Assembly: GCA_963714995.1 (NCBI GenBank)
Contig: CAVQQP010000017.1
Span: 496,001 to 560,000 of the forward strand
Direction: 5' to 3'
Source: Prado023 sp963714995
GTDB taxonomy: Bacteria; Actinomycetota; Actinomycetes; S36-B12; CAIYMF01
Length of the DNA: 64,000 nucleotides
The notes beneath the pieces were generated by a model. The model did not search any database. It was not told the DNA's origin and saw only the letters and a program-made list of their open reading frames with translations. How positions within the stretch are numbered: the stretch's first letter is position 1; every line of letters begins with the position of its first letter. Shown here in pieces: positions 1-7,670 of the stretch. Both the position numbers and the translations under genes were made by a program.

Positions 1-1
1 G

Positions 2-460
2 CGGATTGCCGCGGAGACGCCCAAAGAGGTTGCGGGTCTGGTCATCGTCAACCCATGGGTCCGAAAGGACGGCGCCGCCGGGTGGCAGCGCCACCTGGTC
101 CCGTTCCAGAGATTCCTGCCTTACCTGGTCAAGAGCGTTCCCGGCGTTGCCAGCGACATCGCGGACCCGAGTGGTATCGAACTCGGATACGAGCAGCTCC
201 CGGTCGTGCTGACAGTGGACGTGACCACGGGCCTGGACCAGCTCAAGCCCCTCCTGAACCAGGTCACCGCACCGATCCTGCTCATCACCTCGGCCGTGGA
301 CCACGTGATGGGGCCCGGTAACGCCGAGCTGATCCGAGCCGAGGTCCGGGCGCCCATCGAGGAGGTCGCCCTCGACCGCTCGTACCACGTGGCGACCCTG
401 GACTACGACGCCGAGCGGATCTTCGCCGGGTCGGTGGACTTCATCGAGGCGCACTCCTGA
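2..460 (+). CDS. alpha/beta-fold hydrolase, C-terminal part (5' end outside window)
   Basis: The frame is open from base 2 to the TGA at 458-460, so this is the last ~152 residues of a longer protein. The segment ending SAVDHVM supplies the usual acid residue of an alpha/beta hydrolase, and SYHVATLDYD near the end supplies the catalytic His in the form seen in monoacylglycerol-lipase and carboxylesterase types. The nucleophilic Ser lies upstream of the window. It is likely a cytoplasmic esterase or lipase; the substrate cannot be read from the sequence. It converges on the DUF3040 gene across a strong hairpin. Confidence 0.75.
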   Translation, partial: RIAAETPKEVAGLVIVNPWVRKDGAAGWQRHLVPFQRFLPYLVKSVPGVASDIADPSGIELGYEQLPVVLTVDVTTGLDQLKPLLNQVTAPILLITSAVDHVMGPGNAELIRAEVRAPIEEVALDRSYHVATLDYDAERIFAGSVDFIEAHS

Positions 461-498
461 CCCATGCGCGATGGTGACCACAGCCCGTGGCCCATGCG

Positions 499-528
499 AA
501 CGGCCCCATCCTCACCGGTGGGGCCGTT
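499..528. terminator. bidirectional hairpin terminator
   Basis: AACGGCCCCA (499-508) is perfectly complementary to TGGGGCCGTT (519-528) with a 10-nt loop. It sits in the 83-bp gap between two convergent genes, so it can end transcription from both sides. No long T tract follows, which is common in high-GC actinobacteria. Confidence 0.8.
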
Positions 529-543
529 GTCGTCCTGGGCGGG

Positions 544-966
544 TCAGAAGTCGCCGGTCTCGCGGCGACGGCGCCAGCGCTCCTCCATGCGATCGGACAG
601 TGATTCGCCGGACCGCTGCTTGGACCGGGAGGACCTCTTCGATCGGCTGGAGATGTTGGTCGGAGCGCCCGGACCCCCTGCGGCAGCAGCCGGCTCTGTC
701 CCGGGGCGCAGGGCGCTGATCGCGAGCCACAGTCCACCGAGCATCGCCAGGAACCCGAGCACGCCCACGATCACGAGCTTCGCGGCCACCCCGGCGACCA
801 GGAGTCCGAGCCCGACGAGGAGGCCGACAACGCCGATGGCAATGCGCCGACGGTCCCCGGCACCCCCGCGCGCGCTGCGCATGCTGGTGGCGAACTTGGG
901 ATCCTCGGCATAGAGAGCCCGTTCCATCTGCTCCAGCAGGCGCTGTTCGTGCTCGGAGAGTGGCAC
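544..966 (-). CDS. DUF3040 family membrane protein
   Basis: 140 residues. The N-terminus (PLSEHEQRLLEQMERAL) is the hallmark of the actinobacterial DUF3040 family. Two hydrophobic segments follow at about residues 41-62 and 65-85, then a basic Ser/Arg-rich tail. The start is GTG at 966, preceded by AGGAGG at a good distance. Its function is unknown; family members are small membrane proteins often found near division and cell-wall genes. It lies downstream of dinB on the same strand with a 103-bp gap, so it may be transcribed separately. Confidence 0.85.
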   Translation of the reverse strand: MPLSEHEQRLLEQMERALYAEDPKFATSMRSARGGAGDRRRIAIGVVGLLVGLGLLVAGVAAKLVIVGVLGFLAMLGGLWLAISALRPGTEPAAAAGGPGAPTNISSRSKRSSRSKQRSGESLSDRMEERWRRRRETGDF

Positions 967-1069
967 GGTGACCTCCTACTGGGCGTCGACAACGGGCTGA
1001 TACAACACAGAATAGGCAGGGTTTGCCGAATAGGAAACCCGAACCGGCATGTTACTCGCGACCAACTGG

Positions 1070-2365
1070 TCAACCGGTGGACGGCACGCCCGATCCGGCG
1101 GGTTCCTGACCCCGTCCCGGGCCCTGGAAGCCCTCGTCCGCCGCAGGGTCCGGCAGCAGCCTGGCGGGTCGGACGCTGCCGGTGCCGAACCGGGCGGAGA
1201 GCCTGTCGACGGCCTCCTCCGCTTCGCGCCACCCGTGGTCCGGGGCCCCGAGGACCAACTGGGATTCGACCTCGTCGGTGTCGAGGATGCCCTCGACCCG
1301 GACTCCGACCAGCCTGATCCGCGCCCGGTCCAGGTGCAGGGCACGGAACAGCGACCTCGCCTCGTGGAATATCTCCCGACTGGAGTCGGTGGGCACCTTG
1401 CGCGTGTGGGAGCGGGTGAGGGTGGCGAAGTCGGCGAACCGGACCTTGATCGAGATCGTGGTGCCGGAGAACCCGGCCCGGCGCATCCGTGAACCCACCT
1501 TCTCCGACAGGCGGAGCAGCTCGGCCAGGATCAGCTCCTGATCGTCGATGTCGCGGGCGAATGTCTCCTCGGCACCCACGCTGCGCTCACGCTCGTGCGT
1601 GCTGACCACCCGGTCGTCGCGACCCCAGGCCAGGTCAGCCAGGTGGGCTCCGGACGCCTGCCCGAGGGCACGGATCAGAGTCGCCCGCGGGGTGTGGGCG
1701 ATGTCGGCGACCGTTCGCAGGCCAAGCCGGTGCAGCTGCTCCTCGGTGCGCTCCCCCACCCCCCAGAGCGCCCCGACGGGCATGGGGTGCAGGAAGGAGA
1801 TGACTCGGTCGGCCGGGACCACCAGCAACCCGTCGGGCTTGCACTGGGTGGAGGCCAGCTTCGCGACGAACTTGGTGGGGGCGACCCCCACCGAGCACGT
1901 GATCCCCTGCTCGTCGTGCACCTGGGCGCGGATCATCTCGGCGATCGCCCGCGGCGGGCCATGCGTGCGTCGGGCCCCGGAGACGTCGAGGAAGGCCTCG
2001 TCCAGGCCGAGCACCTCCACCCGGGAGGTGATCGCGGTGAACAGCTCCATGACCGAGGCGGACACCTCGGCGTAGTGCGAGTGGTCCGGGGGGACGACGA
2101 TGATGTCGGGCGCCAGCCGAAGGGCCCGACTCATCGGCATCGCGGAGTGGATGCCGTACTGGCGGGCCTCGTAGGTGGCGGCCACCACCACCCCGCGGCT
2201 GCCCACCCCGCCGACGATCATCGCCTTGCCGCGCAGCTCGGGACGTCGGGCGACCTCCACGGAGGCGAAGAAGGCATCCATGTCCACGTGCAGGATCGGG
2301 CAGCCGGCATCGTCCTCGCCCAGGCCGGTGGGCGCCTGCGGCCGGGTGATCTGGCTGCGGCTCAC
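1070..2365 (-). CDS. dinB: DNA polymerase IV (Y-family)
   Basis: A 431-residue translesion polymerase. The Y-family metal ligands are intact: D28 and D30 in HVDMDAFF and D122/E123 in GLDEAFLDV. This makes it a catalytic Pol IV rather than the inactive ImuB type. The palm, thumb and little-finger regions are continuous, and QLVLG at about residue 369 is a candidate sliding-clamp motif. The start is GTG at 2365 with AGGAGG at 2372-2377; a longer open frame upstream lies inside dnaE2 and is not used. It starts 22 bp after dnaE2 ends, as the last gene of the LexA-controlled operon, so it is probably damage-inducible. Confidence 0.93.
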   Translation of the reverse strand: MSRSQITRPQAPTGLGEDDAGCPILHVDMDAFFASVEVARRPELRGKAMIVGGVGSRGVVVAATYEARQYGIHSAMPMSRALRLAPDIIVVPPDHSHYAEVSASVMELFTAITSRVEVLGLDEAFLDVSGARRTHGPPRAIAEMIRAQVHDEQGITCSVGVAPTKFVAKLASTQCKPDGLLVVPADRVISFLHPMPVGALWGVGERTEEQLHRLGLRTVADIAHTPRATLIRALGQASGAHLADLAWGRDDRVVSTHERERSVGAEETFARDIDDQELILAELLRLSEKVGSRMRRAGFSGTTISIKVRFADFATLTRSHTRKVPTDSSREIFHEARSLFRALHLDRARIRLVGVRVEGILDTDEVESQLVLGAPDHGWREAEEAVDRLSARFGTGSVRPARLLPDPAADEGFQGPGRGQEPAGSGVPSTG

Positions 2366-2387
2366 GTGACACCTCCTGGTGCTCTTC

Positions 2388-5300
2388 CTACCATCCGCTG
2401 CTCCCGGGGCTGGCGTGCCAGAGCTTGCCGGGCGCCCTGGTCCGGGCCGCAGGTGCCGCGGGCGGCACGACGGCGGGGTCCTCCCCTGCGGGCTTGACGT
2501 CAGCGTAGGGCGACTGCTTGAAGCCGCTGGCGTGCACCAGGACCCGGCGGCGCTGGCCCATCCCCCCGGCGGCCGTCCGACCGATCCCGACCGGTGAGCG
2601 GCCGACCGCCTGCCCCGCACCCGCCCCGGCCTCCTCGACCGGGACGTCCATGACCGGCGCAGACCGGCGGGCCTGAGTGTCGACGGTCGGGAACGAGGCG
2701 ACGTACTCGGCCACCGCGGCACGGCCTCCCGCCTGCCAGATCTCGTGGACGACCCCGAGATCCCAGCAGCCGGTCGCCCGGATCGAGATGCCACGCGGAC
2801 CGGTGCGGCGGGTCACCCCGCGGACCATCAGCAGCCACCCGGAGAAGACCGTGCTGGCGTAGGGATCCTGGGCATCCTCGAAGAAGGTGGCGTCGACCGG
2901 GCCGGTCGAGTCATCCAGGGTGAGGAACACGACCCGGCGGCCGCTGCGGATCGGTGGGGTCTGCGTGGCGACCTTCACCCCGGCGACCCACACCTGGCTC
3001 TGCGAGCGCTGCGCCAGCAGGTCCCGCGCGGGCACCACGGCGAGGTCGGCCAGCATCGGGCGGTAGAAGTCCAGCACATGGTGGCTGACGTCCATCCCGA
3101 GGACGTCGAGCTCGGCGCGCACCCCCTCCCCCGTCGACATCTCCGGAAGCCCACTGGCACGACCCTGACCGCCCATCGGCAGCTCGAGGGACAGCTGCAC
3201 CTCACTGGGCCGCACCACGGCCGGGGCCTGGGACTGAGCGGCGGCGGCCAAGGCCGGGTCGGTGGGGCCGGGGGGACCCTCCGACCCGGCCGCCCGGCCG
3301 GGCCCCCAGACGCGGGCAGCCCGCTGCGCCCGAGGGTCGGTTCGGGGATCCGTGCGCCGCGGTGCACGGCGACTGCGGCTGCCTCCGGCGCGGGCAGTGC
3401 GTGCCAGGCGCTCGCAGTCGGCCACCTCCAACAGGAGGTCACGCCGGGTCACCTGGCCGCGCAGCCGGGCACCAGCGGACAGGTCAATCCCATAGATGGT
3501 GTCGAACCCTCCGGCCAGCACCAGGTTCTCCACGACGGGGGTGGCCACGCCTGCCCGCTGCCAGAAGTCCGACAGGGAGGCGTACGGCTGCCCGGCGACG
3601 ATCCGCTCCACCTCCGCCGAGGAGATCCCCTTGACCTCGGTCAACGGCAGCCGGATCCCGTGGGCACTGCCATCGGGCAGGCCGGGCAGGGTCGGGCGGG
3701 CAGCCGGTGTCGGGCAGGACTCCACCCGGTAGACGGTCCCTGACCTGTTGACGTCCAGTCCGAGGATGCTGATCCCCAGGTTGCGGGCGTCGTCGAGGAT
3801 CAGCCGCTTGGGGTACATGCCCGGGTCGTGGGTGAGCACCCCGGCCAGGAACGCCGCCGGGTGGTGGGCCTTGAGCCAGGCCGACTGATAGGTGGGCAGG
3901 GCGAAGGCAGCGGCATGGGCCTTGCAGAACCCGAAGGAGGCGAACGCGCGCAGCACGTCCCAGACCCGCTCCACGACCTCGAGTCCGTAGCCGCGCTCGA
4001 GTGCCAGCGGGTAGAACCACGCCCGGACCTGGGCCTGGCCCTCCGGCGAGCCCATCGTCCGACGGACCTCGTCGGCCTGGGCGAGGCTGCACCCGGTCAT
4101 CACCGCGATGATGCCGATGACCTGCTCGTGGAAGACGACCACGCCGTGGGTCTCGGCGATCACCGGCTCGAGGTCGGGATGGATCAGGTCGGCATCCGCC
4201 CAACCCTGTCGAGCCCGCAGGAACGGGGTGACCATGTCGGACTTCACGGGACCGGGCCGGAACAGTGAGATGTCGACGATGATGTCGGCGAAGGTCTCCG
4301 GGGCGAACTTGCCGATCAGCTCCCGCTGGCCGGGCGACTCGATCTGGAAGCAGCCCAGCGTGTGGGTGGTGCGGATCATCGCGAAGGTGTCCGGATCGTC
4401 CAGCGGGACGGCGTCCAGCACGATCGGCTCCCCACCGATGCGGACCACCTCGTCGAGGGCGTGGGCCATCGCCGACTGCATCCGGATGCCGAGGACGTCG
4501 AGCTTGAGGAACCCCATCTCCTCGACGGCGTCCTTGTCGAACTGGCTCATCGGGAACCCCATCCAGCTGGCCTCCACCGGGGTCCGGTCCAGCAGCGATC
4601 CGTCGCTGAGCAGCACGCCGCAGGGATGCAGCGCGACGTGTCGGGGCAGTCCGTCGAGGGCCTCCACCAGGTCGAGGAACCCGTCCAGTCGTCCTTGCGC
4701 GGCCAACCGCCCCATCCCCGAGCTGCGCAGCTCGGGAAGGTCGGCCAGCGCGGCCCGGGCATCACGGGCCCGGATGTGCGGGAACGCCTTGGCGAAGGCG
4801 TCGATCTCCCCGGGGGGCAGGCCGAGTGCGGCACCCACGTCCCGGACCGCATGGCGTACCCGGTAGGTGTCCATCATGGACACGGCCACGCAGCGCTGGC
4901 CGCCGAACCGCTCGAGGATCCGGGTGTAGATCTCGGTGCGCCGGGCGGACTCCACATCGATGTCGATGTCGGGCAGCGCCTGGCGCAGCGGGGACAGGAA
5001 CCGCTCCATGATCAGGCCGTGCTCCAGCGGGTTGACCCCGGAGATGCCCAGCAGGTGGTTGACCAGGCTGCCCGCGCCGGACCCCCGCGCGGCCACCCGG
5101 ACGCCCATCGCCTTGATCAGGTCGACCACCTCGGCCACGGTCAGGAAGTAGCCGCCGTAGCCGAGTGTCGCGATGGTCGCCAGCTCCGCCTCGAGCCGCT
5201 CGGTGGCGGCGCGGTGCGCACGCAGCGTGGTGAACCGCTGGTCGAGCTCCGCCCGGCAGCGGTGGAGCAGCACCCGGTCGGCCATCGCTGCCTGGGCTGA

Positions 5301-6320
5301 GGTCGGGGCGCTGCGGATCTGCTCGCGGCCCAGCCCCGGGGCGCCCGCGGGGAACAGGACGTCGAGCTCGGGGACGTGCACCGAGCCGATGCCCAGGTCG
5401 GCGCCCGGGTCCAGCCGGCAGGAGTCCGCCAGGTCACGGGTCGCCGCCAGCAGCCGCTGCACCCCCGACCGGCCCACCGAGGCAGCAGCGGCGACCTCCT
5501 CGGCAACCAGGCGCATCTCGTGGTCGTCCTTGAGGAAGCCCTGCGCGTTCGCGCGGTCCAGGTGGCGGGGGTTCAGCGGGACCAACCGGCGGATCGCATC
5601 CAGGACGTCGGCGACCGGGGCCTGCTCGGGTGTCAGATGACGCACCGCGTTGGTGAGCACCGCTGGAGCGCCCACCCTGCTGGCGAAGGTCAGCATCCGG
5701 GCGGCGAACGCGCTGGACAGCGTGGGCCGGTCCCCGCGCGCCCCGCTGCGATGGGACACCACCTCGATGCACACCTCGACACCCAGCACCTCGCGCCAGC
5801 CGGCCAGCAGGTGCTCGGCCTCGTCGGGCCGGCGGCGGGCCAGGGCTCGGCCCACGTCGGAGTCGGGGCCGAGCAGCGCCACCAGCCCCGATGCGTGCTC
5901 GCCGAGCATCGGCAGGGTCACCTGCGGCTGGCCGCGCTCCCCGGACAGGTGTGCAGCCGAGACCACCCGGCACACCGAGGCCCAGCCCGCTGCCCCGCGG
6001 GCGAGCAGCACGACCCGGGCATGCCCCGGGTCCACAGCCACGCCGCCCCGGGCCGGGGTGGGCACACGGTGCGGTCGAGCCGGCGGGCCAGCCAGCACCT
6101 GCGGGGCGACTGCGAGGTCCACGCCGAGGATCGGGCTGATGCCGGCCTCCCGGCATGCCAGCGCGAAGGCCACGGCCCCGTAGGTGCCGTCACGATCAGT
6201 CAGTGCGAGGGCGTCCTGCCCCATCGCCGCGGCTCGCTCCACGAGAGCCTCCGGCCGGGAGGTCCCGTACCGCAGCGAGTAGCCCGAGGCCACGTGCAGG
6301 TGGACGAATTGCGACACCAC
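2388..6320 (-). CDS. dnaE2: error-prone DNA polymerase III alpha subunit DnaE2 (ImuC)
   Basis: A 1310-residue C-family polymerase for damage-induced mutagenesis. An N-terminal PHP domain begins at HLHVASGYS, and the catalytic aspartates lie in PDIDIDVES at about residues 450-456. Helix-hairpin-helix sequence follows, then a C-terminal OB fold with GPVDATFFED. It is roughly 200 residues longer than usual DnaE2. Much of the excess is a Pro/Arg/Ala-rich linker at about residues 990-1060 that contains QLSLEL (Q1042), a good match to a beta-clamp-binding pentapeptide. The GTG start at 6320 (another GTG follows at once) lies 7 bp after the HEPN gene. No ImuA' or ImuB gene accompanies it. Confidence 0.93.
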   Translation of the reverse strand: MVSQFVHLHVASGYSLRYGTSRPEALVERAAAMGQDALALTDRDGTYGAVAFALACREAGISPILGVDLAVAPQVLAGPPARPHRVPTPARGGVAVDPGHARVVLLARGAAGWASVCRVVSAAHLSGERGQPQVTLPMLGEHASGLVALLGPDSDVGRALARRRPDEAEHLLAGWREVLGVEVCIEVVSHRSGARGDRPTLSSAFAARMLTFASRVGAPAVLTNAVRHLTPEQAPVADVLDAIRRLVPLNPRHLDRANAQGFLKDDHEMRLVAEEVAAAASVGRSGVQRLLAATRDLADSCRLDPGADLGIGSVHVPELDVLFPAGAPGLGREQIRSAPTSAQAAMADRVLLHRCRAELDQRFTTLRAHRAATERLEAELATIATLGYGGYFLTVAEVVDLIKAMGVRVAARGSGAGSLVNHLLGISGVNPLEHGLIMERFLSPLRQALPDIDIDVESARRTEIYTRILERFGGQRCVAVSMMDTYRVRHAVRDVGAALGLPPGEIDAFAKAFPHIRARDARAALADLPELRSSGMGRLAAQGRLDGFLDLVEALDGLPRHVALHPCGVLLSDGSLLDRTPVEASWMGFPMSQFDKDAVEEMGFLKLDVLGIRMQSAMAHALDEVVRIGGEPIVLDAVPLDDPDTFAMIRTTHTLGCFQIESPGQRELIGKFAPETFADIIVDISLFRPGPVKSDMVTPFLRARQGWADADLIHPDLEPVIAETHGVVVFHEQVIGIIAVMTGCSLAQADEVRRTMGSPEGQAQVRAWFYPLALERGYGLEVVERVWDVLRAFASFGFCKAHAAAFALPTYQSAWLKAHHPAAFLAGVLTHDPGMYPKRLILDDARNLGISILGLDVNRSGTVYRVESCPTPAARPTLPGLPDGSAHGIRLPLTEVKGISSAEVERIVAGQPYASLSDFWQRAGVATPVVENLVLAGGFDTIYGIDLSAGARLRGQVTRRDLLLEVADCERLARTARAGGSRSRRAPRRTDPRTDPRAQRAARVWGPGRAAGSEGPPGPTDPALAAAAQSQAPAVVRPSEVQLSLELPMGGQGRASGLPEMSTGEGVRAELDVLGMDVSHHVLDFYRPMLADLAVVPARDLLAQRSQSQVWVAGVKVATQTPPIRSGRRVVFLTLDDSTGPVDATFFEDAQDPYASTVFSGWLLMVRGVTRRTGPRGISIRATGCWDLGVVHEIWQAGGRAAVAEYVASFPTVDTQARRSAPVMDVPVEEAGAGAGQAVGRSPVGIGRTAAGGMGQRRRVLVHASGFKQSPYADVKPAGEDPAVVPPAAPAARTRAPGKLWHASPGSSGW

Positions 6321-6327
6321 GCAACGC

Positions 6328-6744
6328 CTAGAACTCGTTGGGCAGGATCGACTGCTGGTCGACCCCGATCACCGCAGCGACCTGGACCAGGAACGACTCG
6401 GCGTCGCGCACCAGGTCATCGGCCTCCCGCTGGCTGACCACGGGGAGGCCCGCCTCGGCCGCGGCCCGCCGCGATGCGTTGGCCGCGAAGAAGGCGGCCC
6501 ACTCCTGCATCTGGGGGGCGACCACGGGCAGCAGGGTCCAGACGCTGCGGATCCGCCCCTGGCGCACGGGGTGCGCCCGAGCGGCCAGGACGGCCGCCGC
6601 AGCCCGCAGCGCCGCGAGGTGGGCAGTGGCATACCGGCGGGCCGGATCGGGGGTCGCGTAGGCCTCGAGCAGGCCCCGGGCGGCACTGCCCAGCAGCTCG
6701 CGGGCCTGGTAGGGCACAGGGGGGCTCGTGGGAACGGCACTCAT
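6328..6744 (-). CDS. SAV_6107-type HEPN domain protein
   Basis: A 138-residue, mostly helical, Ala-rich protein that resembles the SAV_6107 family HEPN proteins commonly found beside dnaE2 in actinobacteria. The stretch YATAHLAALRAAAAVLAA and the conserved ending region VRDAESFLVQV fit that family. HEPN domains can be RNases or nucleotide-binding helpers. The canonical R-x4-6-H motif is not evident, so nuclease activity is not supported. The ATG at 6744 has GAGGAGGAG upstream. It sits between the DUF6504 gene and dnaE2 on one transcript, and its role in mutagenesis is inferred from position only. Confidence 0.75.
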   Translation of the reverse strand: MSAVPTSPPVPYQARELLGSAARGLLEAYATPDPARRYATAHLAALRAAAAVLAARAHPVRQGRIRSVWTLLPVVAPQMQEWAAFFAANASRRAAAEAGLPVVSQREADDLVRDAESFLVQVAAVIGVDQQSILPNEF

Positions 6745-6791
6745 CTCACTCCTCCTCGTCGGATCTGTTCTCTGCCACCGCGTGTGCGGTG

Positions 6792-7097
6792 TCAGTCCAT
6801 CGCCCGGGCCAGGACCCAGCGATCGGCCACCATGTCCCGGCGCAGGTCGTACACACCGGCGGCGTCCGAACGGCCCGCTTGGGCCTCGACGCGCCACACC
6901 TCGTGCTCGTGCGTGGGGAGGGCACCCTCGAGCGCCCGACGCGACCCGCCCCACCACGCACTCGACTCGATCCAGTGGGCGATCACGGCGCGCACCACGT
7001 ACAGCCGTCCGCGCCAGAGGAACTGGTCGGGACGGTCCTCGAGGGGGCACTCCCCCATGCGGCGGACATCGATCGGATCGGCATACGTACGGCTCAT
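6792..7097 (-). CDS. DUF6504 family protein
   Basis: 101 residues. FLWRGRLYVVRAVIAHWIE, WRVEA and VYDLRRD fit the small DUF6504 family that travels with actinobacterial dnaE2 loci. It is soluble with no signal peptide, and its biochemical role is unknown. The ATG at 7097 is preceded by CCAGGAGGAC, an excellent ribosome-binding site. It is the first clear gene downstream of the LexA-box promoter, with an unusually long untranslated leader of about 165 nt that contains a 13-bp hairpin. Confidence 0.75.
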   Translation of the reverse strand: MSRTYADPIDVRRMGECPLEDRPDQFLWRGRLYVVRAVIAHWIESSAWWGGSRRALEGALPTHEHEVWRVEAQAGRSDAAGVYDLRRDMVADRWVLARAMD

Positions 7098-7149
7098 TGC
7101 GTCCTCCTGGCAGTTGTGGGGTCGCGCGCCGGGGAAGACGGCTGTGCGG

Positions 7150-7202
7150 GGGGATCGGCCTGCACTCCTGCGCTTCCCTCGCCGAGGCACAGGCCGATCC
7201 CC
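7150..7202 (-). promoter_or_regulatory. 13-bp leader hairpin of the SOS operon
   Basis: Bases 7150-7162 and 7190-7202 form a perfect 13-bp inverted repeat (GGGGATCGGCCTG and its complement) around a 27-nt loop. It lies between the predicted start site (~7264) and the DUF6504 start codon, so it would fold in the mRNA leader. There is no T tract, which argues against a simple terminator. It could be an attenuator, a stability element or a protein-binding site. Confidence 0.55.
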
Positions 7203-7245
7203 GGGTGCTGGCGGTCCGGGGTCGGCGGTTCCTTCAGCACCACGT

Positions 7246-7261
7246 TCGAACGGGTGTTCGA
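7246..7261 (-). promoter_or_regulatory. LexA operator (SOS box)
   Basis: TCGAAC-GGGT-GTTCGA is a perfect match to the actinobacterial SOS box TCGAAC-N4-GTTCGA. It lies immediately downstream of the minus-strand -10 element and covers roughly +3 to +18, where bound LexA would block transcription of the DUF6504-HEPN-dnaE2-dinB operon. Confidence 0.92.
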
Positions 7262-7270
7262 ACTGGCTTC

Positions 7271-7299
7271 ACCGTACGCCCCCGGTCTGACACCGTCAA
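7271..7299 (-). promoter_or_regulatory. sigma70-type promoter of the SOS operon
   Basis: Read on the minus strand: -35 TTGACG (7299-7294), a 17-nt spacer, and -10 TACGGT (7276-7271). Spacing is ideal, and the LexA box follows directly. Confidence 0.8.
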
Positions 7300-7397
7300 C
7301 CCCCCTGTGCACCGCGGGCAGAATCTCCCTGGCGGCACACCGCGCACGGGTCGGCTGTCCCTCCTCGGCGACTTCCTGGGATGACGATGCGGAGGGG

Positions 7398-7427
7398 TTG
7401 ACGGGGCCATCGGACTGTGAAAGGATT
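7398..7427 (+). promoter_or_regulatory. possible plus-strand promoter toward the HNH gene
   Basis: TTGACG (7398-7403), 18 nt, then AGGATT (7422-7427). It would give a leader of about 240 nt before the endonuclease gene at 7671. The rest of the 573-bp gene-free stretch 7098-7670 holds only the SOS-operon control region; I see no gene with convincing coding features in it. Confidence 0.35.
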
Positions 7428-7670
7428 CGTACATCAGTTCGATGGATGCCGTCAGGCGATCCCGAGTACCTCGGTGATTCGGATGGTGCGGTATGGATGT
7501 CCCGGGCGTTGGCTCCGGGCGGCGCGGGGGTGCGGGCAGCCCCGGGCCATTGATGAGGTGGGGACGGTGCGGTCCGTGTGACCCAGTCCTGACGACGTGA
7601 GGCCCGATCCGATCTCGGACGTGCGCGAGGCATCACTGATGCTCCCGCGACTCATGCGGAAGGGCCGTCA

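Noticed and set aside
1070..2794. 574-residue version of Pol IV
   Set aside because: The extra 143 residues are read from inside dnaE2; the GTG at 2365 has a strong ribosome-binding site.
7094..7636. 180-codon minus-strand open frame upstream of DUF6504
   Set aside because: It would span the promoter and LexA box and has a composition like random high-GC sequence; only its last ~50 codons are kept as a weak finding.
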